Part shown: positions 1-8,235 of the stretch, piece by piece
Position numbering within the stretch: position 1 is the first letter of the stretch
Layout: the number at the start of each line of letters is the position of its first letter
NCBI GenBank assembly: GCA_003219415.1
Contig: QHOS01000017.1
Location: forward strand, 1 to 42,005
Source of the DNA: Verrucomicrobiota bacterium
Lineage (GTDB): Bacteria; Verrucomicrobiota; Verrucomicrobiia; Chthoniobacterales; UBA10450
Direction: 5' to 3'
DNA: 42,005 nt
The notes under the pieces: model-generated
Databases searched by the model: none
Seen by the model: only the letters and a program-made list of their open reading frames with translations
What the model was told of the DNA's origin: nothing
Made by a program: the position numbers and the translations under genes

Positions 1-1
1 C

Positions 2-865
2 GCCTACTTTCCCGTGTTCACGTTGTTTTCGGGACTTCTGATTTGGTTCGGCGTCGTGCGGCGCCGGGTCGAAGGAGCGCTTCGACAATCCCGCGACGTG
101 CTTAAAGCGGAAGTCGAGCAACGGCGGGCTTTGAACGCGGAACTTGCAAAGCGTTCTGACGAGTTACAGGCGACTAACAAAGAATTAGAGGCATTTGCTT
201 ACTCCGTGTCACACGATCTGCGCGCCCCGGTTCGGCATATTGCCGGATTCACCGAGCTCTTGCAGAAACACTCTGATGCCGTTCTCGACGACAAAAGCCG
301 CCACCAGATCAGCATGATTTTGGACTCAGCCAAACGGATGGGCCGCCTGGTGGATGATCTTCTGGCGTTCTCGCGAATCGGCAGGGCCGAAGCACAAAAG
401 ACAACCGTTCATCTCGAACCGCTCATGAAAGGCGTGGTCGACGAAATTGCGCCAGATATGAAGGGCCGGAAGATTGTCTGGCACATCGGGAATTTGCCGA
501 TCTGCTACGGAGATCCTGCCATGCTCCGGCTGGTGTTCGGTAATCTCGTTTCCAATGCGGTGAAATTCACTCGAACCTGCCTGCAGGCCGAGATAGAAAT
601 CAGTTCGGTAAACCATACCTCTGACGAGGTTGTCGTATTTGTTAAGGACAACGGAGTTGGTTTTGACATGAAGTATAAGGATAAGTTATTTGGTGTTTTC
701 CAACGCCTCCATTCGCAAGAGGCGTTCGAAGGAACTGGTATCGGGCTGGCCACAGTCCAGCGAATTGTCCAAGGCCATGGGGGTCGAGTGTGGGCGGAAG
801 CCTCAGTCAATAATGGCGCCACATTTTACGTTGCGCTGCCCAAAGCTGGAAGGGTAAATGCATGA
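2..865 (+). CDS. Sensor histidine kinase, C-terminal part (gene runs off the left edge)
   Basis: The frame is open to the left edge, so the true start and any sensor domain lie outside the window. What remains begins with a hydrophobic stretch (AYFPVFTLFSGLLIWFGVV), probably the last transmembrane helix. A coiled coil follows, then a HisKA domain with the phosphoacceptor motif FAYSVSHDLRAP (His about 67 residues after the GTG at 14). The HATPase_c domain shows an N box (NLVSNAVKFT), a G1 box (DNGVGFD) and a G2 box (GTGIGLATV). By family it autophosphorylates on His and passes the phosphate to a response regulator. The core is very similar to that of the next kinase (1041-2546), which points to a local duplication. 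Its stop overlaps the ATG of a small downstream ORF by four bases. The signal it senses cannot be told from this fragment. Confidence 0.9.
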   Translation, partial: AYFPVFTLFSGLLIWFGVVRRRVEGALRQSRDVLKAEVEQRRALNAELAKRSDELQATNKELEAFAYSVSHDLRAPVRHIAGFTELLQKHSDAVLDDKSRHQISMILDSAKRMGRLVDDLLAFSRIGRAEAQKTTVHLEPLMKGVVDEIAPDMKGRKIVWHIGNLPICYGDPAMLRLVFGNLVSNAVKFTRTCLQAEIEISSVNHTSDEVVVFVKDNGVGFDMKYKDKLFGVFQRLHSQEAFEGTGIGLATVQRIVQGHGGRVWAEASVNNGATFYVALPKAGRVNA

Positions 866-1026
866 GTGACAGCCTTATTGAAAAGCTCGCGCTCATTGTA
901 GCAACGGTGCTATGGGCACGTGGTTCTGAGTTGGATTTTCCGAGAAGGCCGGCCACAGGATGGCTACAGGGTGTGGCTAGCCACGAGATAGTGACGGCAG
1001 TCCTTAAACGAAAAGATCTTAACTAA
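862..1026 (+). CDS. Small hypothetical ORF, 54 aa, coupled to the upstream kinase
   Basis: An ATG at 862 overlaps the kinase stop codon (ATGA) and opens a 54-codon frame ending with TAA at 1024-1026. It fills nearly the whole gap between the two kinases. The product starts MSDSLIEKLALIVATVLWA and ends AVLKRKDLN. I recognise no domain. The first three residues match those of the response regulator that follows the second kinase (MSDLKR), and the position is equivalent. It could therefore be what is left of a deleted regulator after duplication, a genuine small coupled protein, or chance. It has no Shine-Dalgarno of its own, so expression would depend on reinitiation. Confidence 0.4.
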   Translation: MSDSLIEKLALIVATVLWARGSELDFPRRPATGWLQGVASHEIVTAVLKRKDLN

Positions 1027-1040
1027 AACAAGGAGGCTTT

Positions 1041-2546
1041 ATGAATCTGGCAGCACAGAGAACTCCGCTCATCGCGGCGCTCGAACAACTCGGCCCACAC
1101 GACCATTTCTGCTCGATATACGAGAACCGAGAGGAACATTACGGGGTTGCCATTGCGTTCATGCAGATCGGGCTGGATCGCGGCGAAAAGTGCATTTACA
1201 TCGCCGACGACGGCATGGTCGGTGACGTTCGCCAAGCCATGCAGTCGGAAGGAATTGACGTAGAGCGTGCGACCGCATCCAAAGCCCTCGTTCTGGCAAC
1301 CAAAGAGCAAGCATATCTGAGGCATGGATCCTTTAACCCTGATTGGATGTTTACCTTCTGGGAGGAAGCCACGCAGTCGGCCATGAGTGAAGGCTTTTCT
1401 GCGCTCCGCGCCACCGGCGAGACAGAATGGGTCGTAAGAGGGGCCCGTGGACTTGAACGCTGGATGGAATACGAAAGCAGGTTGACTCACGCGGTCTCGG
1501 AAAATAATTGCTCCGCGCTTTGCCAGTACAATCGACGCCTTTTCCCACCGGAACTCATTCTTGACGTCATCCGTACGCATCCCGTGGTGGTCTATCGTGG
1601 CACGGTCTGCCGAAATCTGTACTATGTGCCGCCTGACGAATTTCTGGGGACTAACCAGGAAGAGCGTGAAGTGGAGAGGCTGTTAACGAATATCCAGGAA
1701 CGCGAGGATGTAGAGCATGCGCTCCGAGACCAACTCAGCGAGCGCAAAAAAGTCGAGGAAGCTCTTCGCCTATCTCGCGATGAGCTGGACACGAAAGTAA
1801 AGGAGCGGACTGCCGAGTTGAGGAAAATAAATGACGACTTGCAGTCCGTTAATAAAGAATTGGAGGCATTCGCGTATTCCGTTTCTCACGACCTGCGCGC
1901 GCCCCTTCGACACATCGCAGGATTCACCGAGTTGTTGCTAAAAGACGCCGAGCCCGTTCTCGACGACAAAAGCCGGCGACACATCACCAAGATTTTGCAA
2001 TCAGCCAATCGGATGGATAGTTTGGTGGACGACCTTCTAGCTTTCTCGCGGATCGGCCGGGTAGAAACGCAAAAGACAACCGTTAATCTCGAGCAGCTTG
2101 TGAGAAGCGTGGTCGCCGAAATTGCCCCAGACACGCAGGGTCGGAGAATTGTTTGGCGAATTGGAGCTTTGCCGATTTGCTACGGCGATCCTTCTCTACT
2201 CCAGGTGGTGTTCAGTAATCTGGTTTCGAACGCCGTGAAATTCACCCGAACCCGCGAGCAGGCCAATATAGAAATCGATTCGTTGAACCACGGACCGAAT
2301 GAGGTGGTCGTGTTTGTAAGAGACAACGGAGTTGGCTTCGATATGAACTATAAGGACAAATTGTTTGGTGTTTTCCAGCGCCTTCATTCGCAGGACGCGT
2401 TCGAAGGTACCGGAATTGGGCTCGCCACAGTGCAGCGAATTGCTCATCGTCACGGCGGTCGCGTGTGGGCAGAAGGCGCGATCGACAACGGCGCCACTTT
2501 CTATGTGGCGTTGCCGAAACCCGAAAAAAGAAAACAGGATGAGTGA
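1041..2546 (+). CDS. MEDS-domain sensor histidine kinase
   Basis: A 501-residue protein with a clear AGGAGG at 1031-1036, which fixes the ATG at 1041. Residues about 14-185 resemble the MEDS (DcmR-type sensory) domain, with the motif GPHDHFCSIYEN near the start, a region GEKCIYIADD and later CQYNRRLFPPE. Residues about 205-275 are charged and likely coiled coil. HisKA follows with AYSVSHDLRAP (His283), then HATPase_c with NLVSNAVKFT, DNGVGFD and GTGIGLATV. There is no transmembrane segment, so it is probably a cytoplasmic sensor. The MEDS domain is known from DcmR, a regulator linked to dichloromethane metabolism, and from archaeal kinases; its ligand is generally unknown. The gene overlaps the next response regulator by 8 bases, which strongly suggests a cognate pair. 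Confidence 0.9.
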   Translation: MNLAAQRTPLIAALEQLGPHDHFCSIYENREEHYGVAIAFMQIGLDRGEKCIYIADDGMVGDVRQAMQSEGIDVERATASKALVLATKEQAYLRHGSFNPDWMFTFWEEATQSAMSEGFSALRATGETEWVVRGARGLERWMEYESRLTHAVSENNCSALCQYNRRLFPPELILDVIRTHPVVVYRGTVCRNLYYVPPDEFLGTNQEEREVERLLTNIQEREDVEHALRDQLSERKKVEEALRLSRDELDTKVKERTAELRKINDDLQSVNKELEAFAYSVSHDLRAPLRHIAGFTELLLKDAEPVLDDKSRRHITKILQSANRMDSLVDDLLAFSRIGRVETQKTTVNLEQLVRSVVAEIAPDTQGRRIVWRIGALPICYGDPSLLQVVFSNLVSNAVKFTRTREQANIEIDSLNHGPNEVVVFVRDNGVGFDMNYKDKLFGVFQRLHSQDAFEGTGIGLATVQRIAHRHGGRVWAEGAIDNGATFYVALPKPEKRKQDE

Positions 2547-2991
2547 TCTAAAGCGCATCTTGTTAGTCGAAGATGATCCGAAAGACGTCGAGCTAACGCT
2601 GACCGGGTTGGCCGAGTATAACCTGGCTAACGAGGTGGTGATCGTGCGCGACGGCGAAGAGGCGCTCGATTATCTGTATCGTCGGGGCAATCACCAGACG
2701 CGCGCCAATGGTAATCCTGCCGTGATGCTGCTCGACTTGAAACTGCCGAAGGTCAATGGCTTCGAGGTGCTCGAGCAGGTTCGAGCTGATGAAAACCTAA
2801 AGATGCTTCCGGTGGTGGTCTTAACCTCTTCGCACGAAGAGCGCGACCTGGTGAAAAGCTACAAGTTAGGTGTGAATGGCTATGTCGTTAAGCCGGTTGA
2901 TTTCCACCAATTCGTCAACGCCGTGAAGGAGCTGGGCGTGTTTTGGGCAGTGATCAATGAACCTCCGCCCGGCAGTGTCAAAAAAAGGTAA
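2539..2991 (+). CDS. Single-domain response regulator (Rcp1-like)
   Basis: The ATG at 2539 lies inside the end of the MEDS kinase gene, giving a 150-residue product. The longer frame upstream of this ATG is only the kinase gene read in another frame. The protein is a lone receiver domain: acidic pair EDD at residues 11-13, phosphoacceptor Asp66 in LLDLKLP, Thr96 in VVVLTSS, Lys118 in YVVKPV. There is no output domain. The extended loop around residues 50-60 and the general sequence resemble the Rcp1 type that partners phytochrome-like kinases. It probably acts as a phosphorelay intermediate or works by protein contact. The next gene starts 3 bases after its stop. Confidence 0.88.
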   Translation: MSDLKRILLVEDDPKDVELTLTGLAEYNLANEVVIVRDGEEALDYLYRRGNHQTRANGNPAVMLLDLKLPKVNGFEVLEQVRADENLKMLPVVVLTSSHEERDLVKSYKLGVNGYVVKPVDFHQFVNAVKELGVFWAVINEPPPGSVKKR

Positions 2992-2994
2992 GAG

Positions 2995-4278
2995 ATGAAT
3001 TTTCCGCTCCGAGTTCTGCACCTTGAAGATGACGCCAGGGACACAGAACTCGTCCAAGCCGCTCTCGAAGGAGAAGGAATACAGAGCGAGCTGACAAGAG
3101 TCGAAAGGGAGGAGGATTTTCTCGCCGCGCTCAAACGGGAGAGCTTGGATCTCATTCTCGCAGATTACACACTGCCGTCCTTTGATGGATTATCCGCGCT
3201 GAGAATCGCCCAGCAGCACTTGCCGGATGTGCCATTCATATTTGTTTCCGGAACGCTCGGTGAAGACGTCGCCATTGAAGCTCTTAAGACCGGCGCCACT
3301 GATTATGTCCTCAAGACGCGTTTGGCCCGCTTGGGACCGTCGGTCAATCGCGCGTTGCGCGAAGCCCGGGAAAGGGCAAACCGCAAGCGAGCGGAGGAAG
3401 CCGTGCGCCAGAGCGAAAAGCAGCTTCGCGATCTGATTGAAACCATCCCCGCGATGGCGTTTGTCACGCGGCCTGATGGCTCCAGTGAATTTGTCAGTCG
3501 ACCATGGATTGAATACTCAGGATTGTCGGAGGAACAGACCGCAGGCTCAGGGTGGGCGGTTACACTTCACCCGGATGATCTCAAACAACACTTAGCAAAG
3601 TGGCGAGTCTCCCGGGCGACCGGCCAGCCGTTTGAAAACGAAGCGCGGCATCGCGACGCGCACGGGAACTACCGTTGGCTCTTGGCTCGTGCCGTACCGC
3701 TGCGAGATGAACAAGAAAAAATCCTGAAGTGGTATGGAGCTTTGACCGACATTGAAGATCGAAAGCGGGCTGAAGCTTTGCTGGCCGGAGAGAAACGCAT
3801 TCTCGAGATGATCGCCAAAGGTGATTCGTTGCCTGCGATTTTCAATGCGCTCTGCCAGTTGGTCGAAGCACAGCTGCCTGATGTCATCTCTTCCGTTTTG
3901 CTCTTGGAGGGAGATCGCTTGCGGCATGGCGGAGCGCCCAGCCTGCCCAATAGTTATAACGAAGCAATTAATGGTCTCGTCATTGGGCCGTCGGAAGGTT
4001 CATGTGGGACAGCTGCCTATCGCGCCGAACCGGTTATTGTTTCCAACATCGCTACCGATCCGTTGTGGGCGAAATATCGCGATCTGGCTCTCTCACATTC
4101 GCTGCGTGCTTGTTGGTCCACGCCGATTCTCTCGTCCGAGAAAAAAGTGTTGGGGACTTTCGCCATGTACTATCGTGAGCCGCGAAGTCCTACTTCCCAA
4201 GATTTCGGCCTGGTTGAGCTGGCGACGCACCTGGTGCGGATAGCTGTTGAACGCGATCGTGCGGATGATCGAGGGTGA
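2995..4278 (+). CDS. REC-PAS-GAF protein, probably the front half of a split hybrid kinase
   Basis: A 427-residue product. Residues 1-120 form a receiver domain (HLEDDARD, Asp57 in LILADYTLP, then FVSGT and YVLKTRL). Residues about 140-255 form a PAS/PAC domain (DLIETIPAMAFVT, then RWLLARAVPLRDE and ALTDIEDRKRAE). Residues about 275-420 form a GAF domain (LEMIAKGDSLPAIF to LVELATHLVRIAVERDRA). It stops shortly after the GAF domain at ERDRADDRG, exactly where related proteins continue into a linker helix, another GAF and a kinase core. No kinase domain is present. The next frame, shifted by one and overlapping by 32 bases, supplies a truncated GAF and the kinase core. I infer that one ancestral gene was split by a deletion with frameshift near 4258-4278. 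The two pieces could still work as separate polypeptides. Confidence 0.85.
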   Translation: MNFPLRVLHLEDDARDTELVQAALEGEGIQSELTRVEREEDFLAALKRESLDLILADYTLPSFDGLSALRIAQQHLPDVPFIFVSGTLGEDVAIEALKTGATDYVLKTRLARLGPSVNRALREARERANRKRAEEAVRQSEKQLRDLIETIPAMAFVTRPDGSSEFVSRPWIEYSGLSEEQTAGSGWAVTLHPDDLKQHLAKWRVSRATGQPFENEARHRDAHGNYRWLLARAVPLRDEQEKILKWYGALTDIEDRKRAEALLAGEKRILEMIAKGDSLPAIFNALCQLVEAQLPDVISSVLLLEGDRLRHGGAPSLPNSYNEAINGLVIGPSEGSCGTAAYRAEPVIVSNIATDPLWAKYRDLALSHSLRACWSTPILSSEKKVLGTFAMYYREPRSPTSQDFGLVELATHLVRIAVERDRADDRG

Positions 4279-5257
4279 CCAACAAGTCGCGCCGGATCCG
4301 GAGCATCCGTTCGTCAAGGACCCGCAGGCATGGAAAAGAAGTCTTCAGTTTCAAGAGATGCTGTTTACGAAGGGGCCGGTGGTGTGCGACGACATCGAGC
4401 AGGACCCCCGCCTTGGTGCAGAATTCCGGGAATACCTGATGAATAGAGGACGCAAGAAGTTCCTGGCTATCCCGATGTTTGTACTGGGAGAAGTGCGCGG
4501 CTTCATTGGTATTCAGCATGTTGAACAGGGAGCATATCGTCCTGAAGAGATCGAACTGGCCCAGGCGCTGGCCCATCACGTGATGATGGCGACGCACGCC
4601 GCCGAGCTGGCCGAACAACGGCGGCATGCCGTGCTGTTGGAGGAGCGCACCCGTATGGCGCGCGATATTCACGATACCCTCGCACAAGGCTTCACCGGCG
4701 TGATTATCCAGTTGGATACATCGGTCGAAGCTCTGCGGGACGAAGAACCAGAAGAGGCGGCAAAGCATATCCGCCAGGCACGTGAACTCGCGCGCGAAAG
4801 TCTAACCGAGGCGCGTCGTTCAGTGCATGCGCTCCGCCCACAGGCACTCGAGAAGGCCACTTTCGCTGACGCGCTCAGGGCGATAATAACAAATACGACG
4901 GCCGGCACGTCGCTTCGCAGTGATTTTCAGCTCAAGGGCCAGCCGCGCGACCTGCAACCAGCGGTCGAGGAAAATCTGCTGCACATCGGGCAGGAAGCCT
5001 TGAGCAATGCGCTAAAGCACGCGTGCGCGACCAGGTTTCAGGCGCGGTTGTCTTTCGATTCCGATGCAGTTCGTCTGGAGCTTCGCGACAACGGCAAAGG
5101 ATTTGTTGTCGATTCCGCAAACGGAGGAGGTATCGGGTTAATCGGAATGAGCGAGCGCGCCGACCAAATCGGTGCGAGACTTGCAGTAACAAGCAAGCCT
5201 GGGAGGGGGACGAAGATCATTGCTGTCTCGCCATATCAACAGCTGGTAATGAAATGA
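4247..5257 (+). CDS. NarX/DegS-type histidine kinase with truncated N-terminal GAF
   Basis: The frame opens after TAG at 4241. Possible starts are TTG 4247 and ATG 4265, neither with a good Shine-Dalgarno. Residues about 10-115 look like the second half of a GAF domain (VVCDDIEQDPR, then FLAIPMFVLGEVRGFIGIQH); the usual first 40-60 residues are missing. The HisKA_3 dimerisation motif is ERTRMARDIHDTLAQGF (His142 counted from 4247). The HATPase domain has LLHIGQEALSNALKHA, LRDNGKGF and GGIGLIGMSERA. This kinase class pairs with NarL-type regulators, and the gene overlaps such a regulator by four bases (ATGA at 5254-5257). See the preceding entry for the suspected split. If the split is real, this piece depends on translation continuing from the upstream frame. 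Confidence 0.85.
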   Translation: MNAIVRMIEGDQQVAPDPEHPFVKDPQAWKRSLQFQEMLFTKGPVVCDDIEQDPRLGAEFREYLMNRGRKKFLAIPMFVLGEVRGFIGIQHVEQGAYRPEEIELAQALAHHVMMATHAAELAEQRRHAVLLEERTRMARDIHDTLAQGFTGVIIQLDTSVEALRDEEPEEAAKHIRQARELARESLTEARRSVHALRPQALEKATFADALRAIITNTTAGTSLRSDFQLKGQPRDLQPAVEENLLHIGQEALSNALKHACATRFQARLSFDSDAVRLELRDNGKGFVVDSANGGGIGLIGMSERADQIGARLAVTSKPGRGTKIIAVSPYQQLVMK

Positions 5258-5916
5258 AAGCATCAGACGATAAGAAGAAACCGAGTAGCGCAAAAAAGAA
5301 ACGCATCCGTATTTTGATTGGGGACGATCACAGCGTGGTCCGCGAAGGCCTGGTCTCGTTAGTTAAACGTAAGTCGGACATGGTCGTGGTCGCCGAAGCC
5401 AGCAATGGGCGCGAAGCGGTCGAACTTTGGAAAGAGCATCGACCCGACGTGACGTTGCTCGACTTGCGCATGCCTGAGTTGAATGGCGTTGGCGCGATCA
5501 AGGAAATCCGGGAGCTGGACGGGAACGCGCAGATCGTCGTGCTTACCACTTATGATGGTGATGAAGACATCTATCGCGCCATCAAAGCGGGCGCGAAAGC
5601 TTACCTGTTGAAAGACACCGCGCGCGATGCGCTGGTGGATACCGTTCGCAGGGTGCACGCCGGCGAAACCTACCTGCCGCCCCAACTCGCCGCGAAACTA
5701 GCTGAGCGCGTCAGCGGCGAGGCATTAAGCCCGCGCGAGATCGACGTGCTGCAGCGGATGGCAGTTGGCAAGAGTAACAAGGAGATTGGCGCCGAGTTGT
5801 TCATCAGCGAAGGAACGGTGAAAACCCACATCAAAAGTATCTTCAGCAAACTGGATGTGGTCAGCCGCACGGAAGCTGTTGCCACCGCAACACGTCGTGG
5901 GCTGATCCAGTTGTAG
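5254..5916 (+). CDS. NarL/FixJ-family response regulator (LuxR HTH)
   Basis: A 220-residue protein starting at the ATG that overlaps the kinase stop (ATGA). It has a lysine-rich leader of about 17 residues and then a receiver domain: GDDH, phosphoacceptor Asp70 in VTLLDLRMPE, Thr98 in VVLTTYD, Lys120 in AYLLKDT. The C-terminal LuxR-type HTH is at residues about 158-215 (LSPREIDVLQRMAVGKSNKEIG and FISEGTVKTHIKSIFSKL, given in two pieces). By family it binds promoter DNA as a dimer when phosphorylated. The HisKA_3 kinase just upstream is its obvious partner. It is the last gene of the signalling cluster. Its targets are not evident from the window. Confidence 0.93.
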   Translation: MKASDDKKKPSSAKKKRIRILIGDDHSVVREGLVSLVKRKSDMVVVAEASNGREAVELWKEHRPDVTLLDLRMPELNGVGAIKEIRELDGNAQIVVLTTYDGDEDIYRAIKAGAKAYLLKDTARDALVDTVRRVHAGETYLPPQLAAKLAERVSGEALSPREIDVLQRMAVGKSNKEIGAELFISEGTVKTHIKSIFSKLDVVSRTEAVATATRRGLIQL

Positions 5917-6002
5917 CCGTTCTCACCCGATTGCAAGACGTCTGGATCACATGCCACTACCGAGTGGCGTTTCCTAGATGGACTATAGACAATTTCGCTT
6001 AG

Positions 6003-6339
6003 TGGCGCCCACAATTCGGCTATCCCCAAAAAGGGAGCCCGCAACCCATCGAGATGATCTTCGCGAAGGACAACGCCGCCAAGGAAGGCTGCAACCGATG
6101 GACGATGAATGGCGTGGCCTTCTCCACGACTGGTGAGATTGCCCCAGCTTCCTTTCACCTGAAGAAAGGCAAGCGCTATCGCATTCGTATGCGCAATGCA
6201 GTGACGATATCCACCAATCCATCTCCATTGCCATAGTTTTGAGCTAACGAGCCTGACCGGAAAGCCGACCGCTGGAATCTTGAAAGATGTAGTGATGTTA
6301 GGCGGATATCAGGAAGCCGAAATGGACAGCGGCTACTGA
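6003..6339 (+). pseudogene. Multicopper oxidase remnant with frameshifts
   Basis: In the frame of 6054, translation reads FGYPQKGSPQPIEMIFAKDN, then NRWTMNGVAFS, SFHLKKGKRYRIRMRNA. This is the pattern of the C-terminal cupredoxin domain of multicopper oxidases. Near 6200 one base is missing and the family motif resumes as SDDIH; a second missing base follows at once. After that the third frame reads PIHLHCHSFELTSLTGKP and KDVVMLGGYQEAEMD, then stops at 6337-6339. The HPIHLH signature of type 1/type 3 copper ligands is therefore present but split over three frames. The N-terminal domains and the terminal HCHxxxH motif are absent. No start codon or ribosome site is visible. It is a decayed fragment and not a working gene. 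The 95 bases after it contain only a small hairpin (6356-6371) before the exporter gene. Confidence 0.8.
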
Positions 6340-6434
6340 GGGAACGCACGCGATGGCTTCGTGGGCGAAGCTGAGAGCCCTTAAGCTTGACGGTCCCGTC
6401 GACTGAAGGGAGCGTCTAGCGACGGCGAGCCTCT

Positions 6435-8036
6435 ATGAGCAAACAGGAGCAGCCACGGCGGTTGGCGGATGCCGACGTGGAGGTGTTTGGCGCAGAGTCG
6501 AGTTCATCACGCTCGGCCCCTATTGCGCTCGTCGTCTCGTCTGCCCTCTGCGGCCATGCCGCCTCGCGGCAGGCGCACGTCGACGTCGCAACGCCGACGC
6601 ACGTCGATCCCGCGGAGCGTGCGAACAAGTGGGTCGTGCTGACTCTTTCGGGGACTGCGACCTTTATGACGACGCTGGACTCTTCGATCGTCAACATCGG
6701 CCTGCCGTCCATCGCACACGCCTTTGGCGTACCGCTGTCGGGCAATATCGAGTGGGTTTTAATCGGGTATCTCGTCGTCATCGCGGCCGTCTTGCTTACC
6801 TTTGGACGGCTGGCCGACATGCTGGGACGCAAGCCGCTCTTCCTGGCCGGTCTCGCGGTCTTCACACTCGGCTCGGCGGTCTGCGGGGCCGCGCCCTCAC
6901 TAGGCACACTCATCGCCGCGCGCTGCTTCCAGGGCCTGGGTGCGGCCGCCATCCTTTGCGTCAACGTTGCCATGATCACGCGCTCGTTCCCGGCCGCCGA
7001 GCGCGGCCGGGCGCTCGGCCTCAACATGATCCTCCTGGCGCTGGGTGTAAGCATGGGGCCAACCATCGGCGGAATCCTGACCCAGGCGTTGAGCTGGCGG
7101 TGGATCTTCTATGTCAATCTGCCGATCGGTGCACTGGCTCTCCTCGCCGCCTGGTGTCTGCTCACCGAGCGCTACCACCTAGAACGGCAGCGCTTCGACC
7201 TGCCCGGCGCCGCGCTTCTCGCTACTGGGCTGGCCGCGCTGACCCTCGGTCTCTCCTTCGGGCAGGAATGGGGTTGGAGCTCGCTGCGGTTCCTAGGCTC
7301 GATGGGGATTGCGGTCGCCGCCCTGGCCGGTGCGGCGTGTGTGGAGCGGCGGGTGCACGCCCCCATTCTGGATCCGGCGCTGGTCAGCGAGCGGGTCTTC
7401 GCGTTCGCGAACGTCAGCTTCATGATCTGCATGCTGGCCCTTTTCGCGGTGAGCTTTCTCCTGCCGTTCTACCTAGAGGAGTTGCATGGGTTCGACACGC
7501 TCCGGTCGGGGCTGTTGCTCACGCCGCTCCCACTGACGCTGGCGATGGTGGCACCCGTTAGCGGCGCGCTCGCGGATCGAGTGGGCTCGCGCTGGCTCGC
7601 GCCGCTGGGGCTGGCCATCGCCTGTGCGGGCTTGCTGCTCCTGAGCGGGTTGACTCAAGCTAGCTCGATCGCCTACCTAGTTCTATGCCTGATCGTCACC
7701 GGGATCGGGCAGGGGCTCTTCCAATCGCCTAACGCGCGCGCTATCATGGGAGCCGCGCCGCCTCATGAGCTAGGTGTCGCCTCCGGCATACTGGCCACCG
7801 GGCGGGTCATCGGTCAGAGTCTGAGCGTCGCGGTTGCGGGCGCGGTCTTCACGAGCTCCGGCGGCGCGGCGGCCGGTGCGGCCCTGGTAGCTAGCCGGGG
7901 AACTCTGAGCGTCGAGCAGGCGCGGGCGCTTCAGCAAACGTTCGTGGCCGGCCTGCATGCTGCCTTCGTGGTGTGCGCTGTGCTCGCGGCACTGGGTGTC
8001 CTGACCGCGCTGCTTCGCGGCTCTGAAAGAGGGTGA
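6435..8036 (+). CDS. DHA2-family MFS multidrug exporter, 14 TM (EmrB/QacA type)
   Basis: A 533-residue protein. From about residue 65 it follows the DHA2 pattern: VLTLSGTATFMTTLDSSIVN in TM1 (the D/E-S-S-I-V-N motif), GYLVVIAAVLLTFGRLADMLGR with the MFS loop motif A, then RCFQGLGAAAI and the antiporter motif C region MILLALGVSMGPTIGG. About 14 hydrophobic helices can be traced. By family it exports drugs or other hydrophobic compounds in exchange for protons across the inner membrane. The first 60-65 residues (rich in charge and Ala) are unusual for the family, so a later start such as a GTG near 6620 is possible. There is no clear ribosome site at 6435. Third codon positions are visibly more G/C-biased than in neighbouring genes, suggesting transfer. 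There is no adjacent TetR or MarR regulator. Confidence 0.88.
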   Translation: MSKQEQPRRLADADVEVFGAESSSSRSAPIALVVSSALCGHAASRQAHVDVATPTHVDPAERANKWVVLTLSGTATFMTTLDSSIVNIGLPSIAHAFGVPLSGNIEWVLIGYLVVIAAVLLTFGRLADMLGRKPLFLAGLAVFTLGSAVCGAAPSLGTLIAARCFQGLGAAAILCVNVAMITRSFPAAERGRALGLNMILLALGVSMGPTIGGILTQALSWRWIFYVNLPIGALALLAAWCLLTERYHLERQRFDLPGAALLATGLAALTLGLSFGQEWGWSSLRFLGSMGIAVAALAGAACVERRVHAPILDPALVSERVFAFANVSFMICMLALFAVSFLLPFYLEELHGFDTLRSGLLLTPLPLTLAMVAPVSGALADRVGSRWLAPLGLAIACAGLLLLSGLTQASSIAYLVLCLIVTGIGQGLFQSPNARAIMGAAPPHELGVASGILATGRVIGQSLSVAVAGAVFTSSGGAAAGAALVASRGTLSVEQARALQQTFVAGLHAAFVVCAVLAALGVLTALLRGSERG

Positions 8037-8213
8037 TCCGCCCTCGCTGTCCCGTGCTCGGCCTGATGAGGAAGATCCGGCGGCCAGCCGTACGGCGACA
8101 TCCGCGGAGCATCGAGCACTGCACGCCGCGCTGACTGCGCGATAGCCGAGATCAGTTAGGCGCTCGATATCACATTTTCTATTCGCGGCGTGGGCAGTCG
8201 ATTATGTCCTCGC

Positions 8214-8232
8214 GCTCGGATTCGGTCCGAGC
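8214..8232. other. Small perfect hairpin between convergent genes
   Basis: GCTCGGA at 8214-8220 and TCCGAGC at 8226-8232 form a 7-bp stem with a TTCGG loop. It lies between the end of the exporter gene (+) and the end of the SDR gene (-). No T-run follows on either strand, so intrinsic termination is not well supported. The rest of 8037-8235 shows nothing recognisable. Confidence 0.4.
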
Positions 8233-8235
8233 GGA

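Noticed and set aside
6356-6371. GCTTCG-TGGG-CGAAGC hairpin before the exporter as a regulatory leader
   Set aside because: A 6-bp stem without other support is expected by chance in GC-rich DNA.
8021-8100. A possible fourth copy of the leader element on the + strand (GAAAGAGGGTGATCC)
   Set aside because: Only the first few bases match and the GGTNGCA and TAGCA blocks are missing at the required spacing.
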